Positions 48,173-56,029 of a stretch of 64,000 nt of DNA are shown here, piece by piece. The stretch is taken from the NCBI GenBank assembly GCA_021783435.1, contig JAJXUC010000002.1:13870-77869 (forward strand). Direction: 5' to 3'. Origin of the DNA: Pseudomonadota bacterium. Lineage in GTDB: Bacteria > Pseudomonadota > Gammaproteobacteria > Burkholderiales > Burkholderiaceae. A program made the translations under genes and the position numbers. Every line of letters begins with the position of its first letter. Within the stretch, counting starts at the first letter, position 1. The notes below the pieces were generated by a model that made no database searches, was not told where the DNA came from, and worked only from the letters and a program-made list of their open reading frames with translations.

Positions 48173-48964
48173 ATGGCCGCCGCCATGAAACGCTTGCGCC
48201 GCAAAGCCGCCGGCCAGCCCTTCATCTGCCAGGACCGCGGCGAAGTTTCGCTGCACTTCGGCATGGCCACGGTGCAAAGCCGCATGCGTGTGGCGACACC
48301 CGACAAACTGGTGCTGGACTACACGCGCAGCATGATGGCCTTCTTGCTGCTGGCGGCCGAACCCAGGCATATCGTGATGCTGGGTCTGGGCGGTGGCTCG
48401 CTGGCGAAATACTGCCACGCCCAACTGCCGCACACCCGTTTCACGGCGCTGGAAATCAGCCCTGAGGTCATCGCCATGCGCGACTTGTTCGCCATCCCGC
48501 CCGACGACGAGCGGCTTCAGGTGCTGTGCGTCGACGGCGCCGCCTGGCTGCACGACAATCCGGCTTGCTGCGATGTCCTCATGCTCGACGGCTTCGACGC
48601 CGATGGTCTGCCGCCCGCGCTGTGCAGCCAGGCCTTCTTCGACAACTGTGCCGCCGCACTGCAACCCGGCGGTGTGCTGGTGTCGAACATCTGGGCCAAG
48701 GACAGCCTGCGTGACGTTCTGGTGCAACGGCTGCGTCAGAGCTTCGGCGAGCATGTCGCCACCATCCTGGCGGAAGACGGCGAAAACACCATCGCCTTGG
48801 CCAGCAAGCAGGCCACGCTGCCATGTGCCGCCGTGTTGCACGAGCGCGCGTGCCAACTCACGCCCAGGCATGCGGTGGACCTGTGCGGCAGCGCCGCCCA
48901 ACTGGCACAGGCCCTGGCCGCGGCCACCAAGGCAAACGCCTTGCACGAACCCGCCAGGCTTTGA
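48173..48964 (+). CDS. Spermidine-synthase-like methyltransferase-fold protein
   Basis: A 263-residue protein with the SAM-type loop VMLGLGGGSLAKYCHAQLP and a later acidic strand, VLMLDGFDADGLPPALC. It resembles the spermidine synthase family but lacks the normal N-terminal domain and the usual Asp-x-x-Asp-Pro catalytic stretch. A true aminopropyl transfer is doubtful; methyltransferase or other use is possible. It follows lysS by 7 bp. ATG 48173 or 48185 may start it. Confidence 0.72.
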   Translation: MAAAMKRLRRKAAGQPFICQDRGEVSLHFGMATVQSRMRVATPDKLVLDYTRSMMAFLLLAAEPRHIVMLGLGGGSLAKYCHAQLPHTRFTALEISPEVIAMRDLFAIPPDDERLQVLCVDGAAWLHDNPACCDVLMLDGFDADGLPPALCSQAFFDNCAAALQPGGVLVSNIWAKDSLRDVLVQRLRQSFGEHVATILAEDGENTIALASKQATLPCAAVLHERACQLTPRHAVDLCGSAAQLAQALAAATKANALHEPARL

Positions 48965-48991
48965 CCGGATACGCATCCCTGCGCAGCGGTT

Positions 48992-49231
48992 TCAACCCTG
49001 GCGTAGCAACGCCACAATGTCGTCCTTGAGCTTGAGCCGATCCAGCCGCAGCATGTGAAGCCGGGCATCGTCGGCCGACTCCTTGCCGCGCTCGATGCGC
49101 ACGATTTCCGCGTTCACCGCATCGAAGCGCGCGCACAGCGCGTCGAAATGGCCGTTGCGCTCCCGCAGCGCGACGATCGCTTTTGCCTCCTCGGGAAATT
49201 CGCGCAGCAAATCATGGTGATCCATCCACAT
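48992..49231 (-). CDS. YdcH/DUF465 family protein
   Basis: A 79-residue helical protein, starting MWMDHHDLLREFPEEAKAIV and ending LRLDRLKLKDDIVALLRQG. It matches the DUF465 family of small coiled-coil proteins whose function is unknown. GGAG lies 6 nt before the ATG at 49231. It diverges from the SixA-like gene. Confidence 0.85.
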   Translation of the reverse strand: MWMDHHDLLREFPEEAKAIVALRERNGHFDALCARFDAVNAEIVRIERGKESADDARLHMLRLDRLKLKDDIVALLRQG

Positions 49232-49450
49232 GGCGAGCTCCAGGTTGTCCGTCTGCCGATCTTAGGGCCTGTCCGCTCCGGCCTGCCCGCAGCATTGCCG
49301 ACTTGGCCTTGGGCGCTGCAACTGCAAGCCGCGACGCCCATCCGCAGGGGCCCGCCCGCTTGCGACGCTGTCACAAACCTTGGGTAAAGTCAGCGCATCA
49401 CCGAGCACAAGCAAAGCTTGCAGCAGCCACAACCGTTCGAGGACGCCCTG

Positions 49451-49951
49451 ATGCATTCACCCCTGCATGTGATTTTCTGGCGTCATGCCGAAGCCGAAGA
49501 CATCGACGCATGCGGCGATGTCGACGCGGACGCTCAGGCCGATCTGCGCCGCGCTCTCACCCGCCAGGGCCAACGCGACGCCAGCCGCGTGGCCGCATGG
49601 ATCAAGGCCCATGTGCCCAAACCCTGGGTGGTGTGCGCCAGTCCGGCGTTGCGTGCACGGCAGACGGCGATGGCGCTGGTGGATTACCCCGTGGACGAAC
49701 CGCGCCTTGCGCCCGACCGCGGTGTGGACGATCTGTTCGCCGCGATCACCGCTCACGACGACGCCCACAACGCCCTGGTGCTGTGCGGCCACCAGCCCAC
49801 TATCGGGCGCGCCGCCTTGCGCTGGCTCAGCGGTTGCGAGCGAGCCTTCAGCCTGCGCAAGAGCGGGCTCGTCTGGGTGGCCGAGCGCCAGCGCGACAGC
49901 AGTTCCGCCCGCGTGCTGCGTGCCTGCATCAGCGCCGATCTCCTGGATTGA
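49451..49951 (+). CDS. sixA: SixA-type phosphohistidine phosphatase
   Basis: A 166-residue histidine phosphatase with RHAEAED near the N-terminus and the later GHQPTIG loop. SixA removes phosphate from HPt domains or PTS proteins. GAGGA lies 8 nt before ATG 49451. The length and order of motifs fit the family, but the partner protein is unknown. A lone CTGTCAC at 49368-49374 upstream is not enough for a Pho box. Confidence 0.87.
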   Translation: MHSPLHVIFWRHAEAEDIDACGDVDADAQADLRRALTRQGQRDASRVAAWIKAHVPKPWVVCASPALRARQTAMALVDYPVDEPRLAPDRGVDDLFAAITAHDDAHNALVLCGHQPTIGRAALRWLSGCERAFSLRKSGLVWVAERQRDSSSARVLRACISADLLD

Positions 49952-50157
49952 CGCGCGCTGGCCGCGGCCTGTCCCACGGCACGAGATTGGCGACCAGATG
50001 CGAAATCTGCAACCAACAATGTCTGCGCCGCGTGGAACCCCCCTTTCAGCGGTGGTCATCGATACGATGAAGTGACTGTGCCGAGCAGGGTGCCTGCAGG
50101 GCGCTTCTCATCTCCCCGACATGGTGAACCACGCTCGCCCGCAAGGTCCAGTTGAGC

Positions 50158-51258
50158 ATGCCGAGCCGATTCCGCGACGACGAAAGATCAGCCATGTCTT
50201 CCCTCCCCATGCAGCGCACAAACCCAGTGGCGGGTGAACCGTCCGCCCTTGGATCGGGCGCCAGCCCTGCTGTGCCGACAACCCTGGACGTGGTGCGTGC
50301 CAGCGATTTGCCCTATGCCGATTTTCTCCAGCATTACCTGCGCGCGAACAGGCCGGTGGTCATCGACAACGCCGTGACTGCCTGGCCCGCGCTGCGGAAA
50401 TGGACACCGCACTATTTCAAGCAGAACTTCGGCCAGCATCCAGTCCAGGTGTCCTACACCAAGCGCATGACCTTCGCTGATTTTGCCGATGCCGTGCTGG
50501 CCTCCAGTGAGCAGAGCCCCGGCCCTTATTTGTTTCGACTTTTTTTCCACGAGCACCTGCCCGAGTTGCTGCCCGACCTCATCCCGCAGAATGTCTACGG
50601 CTTTCCGCTGCGGCACATCAGCCCACTCATGCCTGAACGCTGGAGGCGCCCCGACGGTTTTCTCAAGCTGCTGATGGGCGGTCCCGGCAGCAAATTTCCG
50701 GTGATGCACTACGACCTGGAGCACGCCCATGCGCAGATCACGGAAATCTACGGAGAAAAAGAGTATTACCTGTTTCCGCCCGAAGACACGCCCTATCTCT
50801 ACCCCTCGCCGGTTCAGCCCAACCTGTCGCAAATCGACCAGCCGCACAAGCCTGACCTGCAGCGCTTTCCGCGTGTCGCACAAGCCTCGCCGCACCACAC
50901 CGTGCTCAAGCCGGGGCAGATGATTTTCATCCCCATGGGCTGGTGGCACGCAGCGCGGCCACTTTCCATTTCCATTTCGGTTTGCACCGCCATCTTGGAC
51001 CGCTCGAACTGGCCCGGCTTCGTGCACGATGTCTGCGACAACAACATCACCCCGCAAGGTCGGCCATTCAAGCGCCTGCTCAAGCGCAGTTATCTGCAGA
51101 GCGCCGGTGCCGTGATGCATGCGATGGAAAATCTGCAAACAACCGCGCCAAACCTGGCGCGCGCCCTTGTTTTCCCGGCCAAGCTCGCACCCATTTCCGC
51201 AGAAGTCAGCCCCGAGCCTTCGGCACGACCGCTGAACATCCGCATACCCACCGCCTGA
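50158..51258 (+). CDS. Cupin-like (JmjC/Cupin_8) iron-dependent oxygenase protein
   Basis: A 366-residue protein with a cupin core. The iron ligands look intact: H-x-D in VMHYDLEHAHAQ and the distal histidine in IPMGWWHAARPLSISISV. Such proteins are 2-oxoglutarate-dependent hydroxylases that act on proteins, lipids or small molecules. No substrate can be assigned. Starts at 50158 and 50194 both have weak ribosome sites. It lies directly before the Pho-controlled olsB, so a link to lipid modification is conceivable. Confidence 0.75.
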   Translation: MPSRFRDDERSAMSSLPMQRTNPVAGEPSALGSGASPAVPTTLDVVRASDLPYADFLQHYLRANRPVVIDNAVTAWPALRKWTPHYFKQNFGQHPVQVSYTKRMTFADFADAVLASSEQSPGPYLFRLFFHEHLPELLPDLIPQNVYGFPLRHISPLMPERWRRPDGFLKLLMGGPGSKFPVMHYDLEHAHAQITEIYGEKEYYLFPPEDTPYLYPSPVQPNLSQIDQPHKPDLQRFPRVAQASPHHTVLKPGQMIFIPMGWWHAARPLSISISVCTAILDRSNWPGFVHDVCDNNITPQGRPFKRLLKRSYLQSAGAVMHAMENLQTTAPNLARALVFPAKLAPISAEVSPEPSARPLNIRIPTA

Positions 51259-51348
51259 GGCGGCACGAGGCCGATTCCTGCGCTCATGCGCGACGCGATG
51301 CGCCGGCTCCGACAGGCTGGGCAAGTCGGTGAACGACGCGCCTGCAAC

Positions 51349-51388
51349 GTGTCATCACATCGTCATGTGACCATCATCGAACCGTCAC
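51349..51388 (+). promoter_or_regulatory. Tandem Pho box (four PhoB half-sites) before olsB
   Basis: Four direct repeats at exact 11-bp steps: GTGTCAT (51349), TCGTCAT (51360), CCATCAT (51371), CCGTCAC (51382), each separated by 4 bp. Against consensus CTGTCAT/CTGTCAC they match 6, 5, 5 and 6 of 7. A TATCGT at 51399-51404 lies 10 bp beyond the last repeat as the -10, the same spacing as at pstS. Two adjacent PhoB dimers could bind. Confidence 0.75.
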
Positions 51389-51427
51389 ATCCTGTTCGTA
51401 TCGTATGGATAGGAACAGGAGTCATCG

Positions 51428-52294
51428 ATGCACGATCACCGAGAAGTCGAGCCGGGCCTACGGATCTTCCACGAGCCGGAATCGCCCCAGGGGAAAAACC
51501 AGGCTCATGCCGGGCGCAGAGCTGTCGCAGGTGGCGAATATGCTGCCGACTGCACAGGACTGACCATGGCCTGGGCGCGCCAGCCACACGAAGTCCTCGA
51601 GGCCCAGCGGCTGCGCTGGAAAGTGTTCGCGGATGAGCTTGGGGCGCGCATCGCCACACCTTCACCCGGTTACGACATCGACATCTTCGACCCGTATTGC
51701 GATCACCTGCTGGTGCGCAACGCCGAGGGCTTGTTGGTGGGGACTTACCGCGTGCTGCCGCCGCACCAGGCCCAGCGCGTGGGCGGACTCTATTCAGAGA
51801 CCGAGTTTGACATCACCCGTCTGGTGCACCTGCGCCCACGCCTGTTGGAACTGGGGCGTTCCTGCGTGCACCAGGGCTACCGCAGCGGCGCCGTCATCAT
51901 GGCGTTGTGGGCCGGCCTGGCGCAGTACATGCGAAGCAACGGGCTGGACGCGATGATCGGCTGCGCCAGCGTGTCCATGCGCGACGGCGGGCATTACGCC
52001 GCCAGCCTCTGGGCACGGCTGCGCCAGACCCATCTCGCCGCGGTGGAGGATCACATGCAACCGCGCCTGCCGCTGCCGGTGGCCAGCCTGCGGCAGGATG
52101 TGCCAACCGAAGCCCCGCCGCTGCTCAAAGGCTATCTGCGGGTGGGGGCCAGGATCTGTGGCGCGCCCGCCTGGGACCCGGACTTCAACACCGCCGACTT
52201 CCCCTTGCTGATGCGCCTGGCGGATGTGAACCCGCGCTACGCGCGCCATTTCCTGCATGCCGCGGACACCCGAGCGAGCCTGGCGGCGGTGTAG
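51428..52294 (+). CDS. olsB: Ornithine N-acyltransferase (OlsB-like GNAT)
   Basis: A 288-residue GNAT/acyl-homoserine-lactone-synthase-like acyltransferase. Features: RLRWKVFADELGARI, YRVLPPHQAQRVGG, LLELGRSCVHQGYRSGAVIM and a C-terminal GARICGAPAWDPDFNTADF, typical of OlsB. It makes the 3-hydroxyacyl-ornithine precursor of ornithine lipids, phosphate-free membrane lipids. olsA is not in the window. CAGGAG lies about 8 nt before ATG 51428, and a tandem Pho box upstream points to phosphate control. The first 45 residues are a poorly conserved extension. Confidence 0.88.
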   Translation: MHDHREVEPGLRIFHEPESPQGKNQAHAGRRAVAGGEYAADCTGLTMAWARQPHEVLEAQRLRWKVFADELGARIATPSPGYDIDIFDPYCDHLLVRNAEGLLVGTYRVLPPHQAQRVGGLYSETEFDITRLVHLRPRLLELGRSCVHQGYRSGAVIMALWAGLAQYMRSNGLDAMIGCASVSMRDGGHYAASLWARLRQTHLAAVEDHMQPRLPLPVASLRQDVPTEAPPLLKGYLRVGARICGAPAWDPDFNTADFPLLMRLADVNPRYARHFLHAADTRASLAAV

Positions 52295-52297
52295 ACA

Positions 52298-53824
52298 TCA
52301 CACCGTTGCAACGGTGTCGAGATGCAATTCGACCCCGGCACGCTGCCACTCGGCAACCTCCTGCTCGAGGCTGTACTGCGTCAGCGGCGAGGCCTTCAGC
52401 CAGCGGGCGCCGACCTCGATGCGCGCGCCCTGCACACCGCTCATGCCCGTGCCGGGCTGCAGCCGCAGACCGCCGGGTTCGACATCGTGACGGTTGCGTG
52501 CCATGAGCACGGCCAGGCGCAGCGCCAGCACGGCGCGCAGGTCGAGATTGATGGTGTCCAGGCCGCCGAGCTTCTTCAGCTTGCCGCCATGGCTCAACAC
52601 CATGTCGGCCATGGTCGCCTGCTCGCTGCGGGAAAAACCGGGCATGTCGGCATTGGCCACGATATAGGCTGAATGCTTGTGATACGCGCTGTGGGAAATA
52701 GACAGCCCCACCTCGTGCAGCGCGGCGGCCCAGCGCAATGTTTGCTGCTGAATCGAGGTCGCGTCCGGGTTGAGCTGCAGGAGCAAAGCCAGCGCCAGTT
52801 CCTCCACGCGCACAGCCTGTTTCACGTCCACGGCGTATCGCTGCATGAATTGCTGCACGGTGAGTTCGCGCATGTCCTGCTGCTGCTCCCGGCCGAGCAG
52901 GTCGTAGAGCACCCCGAGGCGCAAGCCGGCGTCGGTGGCTTCCATGTCCTTGATGCCAAGCTCCTCGAACACCCCGAGCATGATGGCGAGGCCACCGGGC
53001 GCCACGGGAATGCGGTCTGACTTGAGGCCGACCATCTTCAGGGTTTCAAGGTTGCCGGCACGCACATAGATTTTGCGCAGCTCGCGCAGGCCGGTGCGGG
53101 TGATGCCGAGAGACGGTCCATGCGGATTGAGTTGGTTGCCGACCAGGATGTCGGCCAGCGCACGCGCCGTGCCGCTGGAACCCACGGCGTTGGTCCAGCC
53201 GGTTTTGCGGAAGGCGCTCGCGATGATTTGCACCTCCCGCCGCGCGGCCAACTCGGCCGCCTTCATGCGCTGCTCATCCACCAGTCCGCCAGGGAAGAAG
53301 TCGCGGCTCATGGAGACGCAGCCGATGTAGAGCGACTCCATCAAGCGCGGCTCGTGGCCCTGGCCGATGATGAACTCCGTGGAGCCGCCGCCGATGTCGA
53401 CCACCAGCCGGTTGCCCGCCGCAGGCGCCACCGAGTGCGCCGCGCCGATGTACACCAGCCGCGCCTCCTCGCGTCCGGCGATGACTTCGATGGGAAACCC
53501 CAGCGCCGCTTGGGCACGCTCCAGAAAGGCGTGCGCGTTCTTCGCCACGCGCACGGCGTTGGTGGCCACGGCGCGCACCCGCTCCGGCTGGAATTGGCGC
53601 AGGCGCTCGCCGAAGCGGCTGAGCGTGATCAGGGCGCGCTGTTGCGACTCTTCGGTGAGGTTCTTGTTGGCATCCAGCCCCGCCCCCAGGCGCACCGGTT
53701 CGCGCAGCGAATCCAGCGGATAGATCTGTGCGCCGTGGCTGTTCTCGCTGGCCTTGCCCACCAGCATGCGAAAACTGTTGGAGCCGAGATCGACCGCTGC
53801 CAGGTGTTGGATGTTCAAGGACAT
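52298..53824 (-). CDS. ppx: Exopolyphosphatase
   Basis: A 508-residue Ppx/GppA phosphatase that removes terminal phosphate from polyphosphate. ASKHA-fold motifs: AVDLGSNSFRMLVGK, AVATNAVRVAKNA and LVVDIGGGSTEFIIG. A C-terminal HD-like domain (about 310-480) follows. ATG 53824 is preferred over a TTG at 53848; neither has a strong Shine-Dalgarno. It diverges from ppk, 129 bp away, and converges on olsB with 3 bp between. Confidence 0.94.
   Translation of the reverse strand: MSLNIQHLAAVDLGSNSFRMLVGKASENSHGAQIYPLDSLREPVRLGAGLDANKNLTEESQQRALITLSRFGERLRQFQPERVRAVATNAVRVAKNAHAFLERAQAALGFPIEVIAGREEARLVYIGAAHSVAPAAGNRLVVDIGGGSTEFIIGQGHEPRLMESLYIGCVSMSRDFFPGGLVDEQRMKAAELAARREVQIIASAFRKTGWTNAVGSSGTARALADILVGNQLNPHGPSLGITRTGLRELRKIYVRAGNLETLKMVGLKSDRIPVAPGGLAIMLGVFEELGIKDMEATDAGLRLGVLYDLLGREQQQDMRELTVQQFMQRYAVDVKQAVRVEELALALLLQLNPDATSIQQQTLRWAAALHEVGLSISHSAYHKHSAYIVANADMPGFSRSEQATMADMVLSHGGKLKKLGGLDTINLDLRAVLALRLAVLMARNRHDVEPGGLRLQPGTGMSGVQGARIEVGARWLKASPLTQYSLEQEVAEWQRAGVELHLDTVATV
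52300..52317. repeat. Perfect 18-bp palindrome at the olsB/ppx convergent junction
   Basis: ACACCGTTGCAACGGTGT lies entirely in the last ppx codons (encoding the end of DTVATV and its stop), 5 bp after the olsB stop. Its 9-bp arms fold as a hairpin on either strand. No T-run follows, so intrinsic termination is not shown, but it may block convergent transcripts or protect 3' ends. Confidence 0.55.
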
Positions 53825-53864
53825 GAGCGCGATTGGAATGCCGGACAATGACAGGCGTTTGAAA

Positions 53865-53882
53865 CTGTCATGGTGATTTCAC
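53865..53882 (+). promoter_or_regulatory. Candidate Pho box before ppk
   Basis: CTGTCAT-GGTG-ATTTCAC: the first half is perfect, the second 5 of 7. CATCCT at 53893-53898, 10 bp further, is a weak -10 (3 of 6). The same 129-bp gap serves ppx on the other strand, where CTGTCATT (53854-53847) is a lone half-site. Confidence 0.6.
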
Positions 53883-53953
53883 AAAACAGTGACATCCTAA
53901 GCGCTCGTTGATGGCTTTCGCCCCGCCCTGCCAGCTTGTGCACAGCCCCATCC

Positions 53954-56029
53954 ATGTCCGACTATCTCGATCCACGACTGCTCAATCGCGAACTCGGCAT
54001 TCTCGCCTTCAACCGCAGAGTGCTGGCCCAGGCCGAAGACCCGGACATTCCGCCCCTTGAGCGCCTGCGCTATCTGTGCATCGTCTCGTCGAACATGGAT
54101 GAATTCTTCGAGACCCGCGTCGCGCAACTGCAGGATCTGCTGGAGCACGACAGCAACAGCATGACGCCCGACGGGCTGCGCGTGATCGATGCGCTGCAAC
54201 TCGTCGCGGAGGAGGCGCACACCCTGGTCACCGATAAGTACCGCGTGCTGCAACAAGGCATCTACCCGCTGCTGCAATCGGTGGGCATACGCTTCGTCAC
54301 CAGCGGCGAATGGACGCCGGCGCAACAGCATTGGGCACGCAGCTATTTCGAGCGCGAAGTGTTGCCGGTGCTCACCCCCATCGGCCTCGATCCGGCACAC
54401 CCTTTCCCCAAGGTGCTGAACAAGAGTCTGAACTTCGCCGTACTGCTCGACGGTACCGATGCCTTCGGCCGCAATGTCGACCTGGGCGTCATCCAGGCGC
54501 CGCGCGCCCTGCCCCGGGTGCTGGCCATGCCGCAGGAACTGGGCCAGCACCGCTACAGCTTTGTGCTGCTGTCATCGCTGATGCAGGCTTTCGCCGGCGA
54601 TTTGTTCAGAGGCTTGGGCGTGCTTGGCGTGCACCAGTTCCGCGTCACGCGCAACAGCGAGTTGTTCGTCGACGATGATGAAATCACCAATCTGCGCACC
54701 GCCCTGCAGGGCGAACTGCGGGCCCGCCATTACGGCGACGCCGTGCGCCTGGAAGTTGCCGCCGGTTGCCCGCAGCCCCTGGTGGAGCGGCTGATGCGCG
54801 AAAACGGGCTCAAGCCTGAGGACTGCTATCCGGTGGACGGGCCGGTGAATCTGATGCGCCTGCAAACCGTCATCGACATGGTGGCCGAGCCGGCGCTGAA
54901 ATACATCCCGCACACACCGGCCCCCATCCCGCACTGGCCGGGGGCCGGTGCCGAGGTCTTCGATCGCATTCGCGCCGCCGACGTGCTGCTGCACCATCCC
55001 TACGACGAGTTCGCCCCGGTGGTGGACCTGGTGCGCGCCGCCGCGCGCGACCCCGACGTCCTGGCCATCAAGCAGACCATTTACCGCGCCGGCCACAACT
55101 CGGCGCTGATGGAGGCGCTGATCGAAGGCGCCCGCAACGGCAAGGAAGTGACCGTGGTGCTGGAGTTGATGGCGCGGCTCGACGAGGAAACCAACATCAA
55201 CTGGGCCGCGCGCCTGGAGGCCGAAGGCGCGCATGTGGTGTACGGCGTGGTGGGCTTCAAATGCCATGCCAAGATGCTGATGGTGGTGCGGCGCGAAAAA
55301 CGCGGCCGGCGCGCGTCGCAGCTGTGCCGCTACGTGCATGTGAGCACCGGCAACTACCACATGCGCACCGCCAGCCTCTACACCGATTTCGGCCTGATGA
55401 CGTCCGACGAGGCCATTTGCGCCGACGTCAACCAGGTGTTCCTGGAAATCACCGGCTCATCGCAGTTCGAGCCACTCAAGCGACTGTGGCAGTCGCCGTT
55501 CTCGCTCCTGGACAACCTGCTCAAGGCCATCCGCAACGAGGCCCGTGTCGCCAGAGCGGGCAAGCGGGCGCGCATCTGGGCGCGGGTGAACGCGCTGCTG
55601 GAACCCACGGTGATCGAGGAGTTGTACAAGGCTTCGCAAGCCGGCGTTGACATTCGCCTGCTGGTGCGTGGGCCTTGCATGCTGCGACCCGGCGTGCCGG
55701 GGCTGTCGGAGACCATCCGTGTGCGCTCCATCATCGGCCGTTTCCTGGAGCATTCGCGGGTGTTCTATTTTTTCAACGGCGGCAAGGAAGACGTGTGGAT
55801 TTCATCGGCCGACTGGATGGAGCGCAACCTGTTCCGCCGGGTTGAAATCGCCACCCCAGTGCTGGATCCCATGGCCAAGCGCAAGGTCATCGCCGAGGGT
55901 TTGAAGGTGCACTGGTCATGCCCGGGCAATGCCTGGGACATGAATGCGCAGGGCTTGTGGAAACGTCCGCGCGGAGGTCGCACGGGCCGTGGCAGTCATC
56001 AGGCGCTGATCGATTCGCGGTCGGCCTGA
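53954..56029 (+). CDS. ppk1: Polyphosphate kinase 1
   Basis: A 691-residue enzyme that reversibly builds polyphosphate from ATP. N-terminal LDPRLLNRELGILAFNRRVL and the two catalytic histidine regions, GFKCHAKMLMVVR and YVHVSTGNYHMRTAS, are intact; the second phospholipase-D-like domain follows. ATG 53954 is preferred over a TTG at 53936. Length is typical. The gene ends 31 bp inside phoR on the opposite strand. Confidence 0.96.
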   Translation: MSDYLDPRLLNRELGILAFNRRVLAQAEDPDIPPLERLRYLCIVSSNMDEFFETRVAQLQDLLEHDSNSMTPDGLRVIDALQLVAEEAHTLVTDKYRVLQQGIYPLLQSVGIRFVTSGEWTPAQQHWARSYFEREVLPVLTPIGLDPAHPFPKVLNKSLNFAVLLDGTDAFGRNVDLGVIQAPRALPRVLAMPQELGQHRYSFVLLSSLMQAFAGDLFRGLGVLGVHQFRVTRNSELFVDDDEITNLRTALQGELRARHYGDAVRLEVAAGCPQPLVERLMRENGLKPEDCYPVDGPVNLMRLQTVIDMVAEPALKYIPHTPAPIPHWPGAGAEVFDRIRAADVLLHHPYDEFAPVVDLVRAAARDPDVLAIKQTIYRAGHNSALMEALIEGARNGKEVTVVLELMARLDEETNINWAARLEAEGAHVVYGVVGFKCHAKMLMVVRREKRGRRASQLCRYVHVSTGNYHMRTASLYTDFGLMTSDEAICADVNQVFLEITGSSQFEPLKRLWQSPFSLLDNLLKAIRNEARVARAGKRARIWARVNALLEPTVIEELYKASQAGVDIRLLVRGPCMLRPGVPGLSETIRVRSIIGRFLEHSRVFYFFNGGKEDVWISSADWMERNLFRRVEIATPVLDPMAKRKVIAEGLKVHWSCPGNAWDMNAQGLWKRPRGGRTGRGSHQALIDSRSA

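Noticed and set aside
49368..49374. CTGTCAC before sixA as a Pho box
   Set aside because: A single half-site without an 11-bp partner; chance match is likely.
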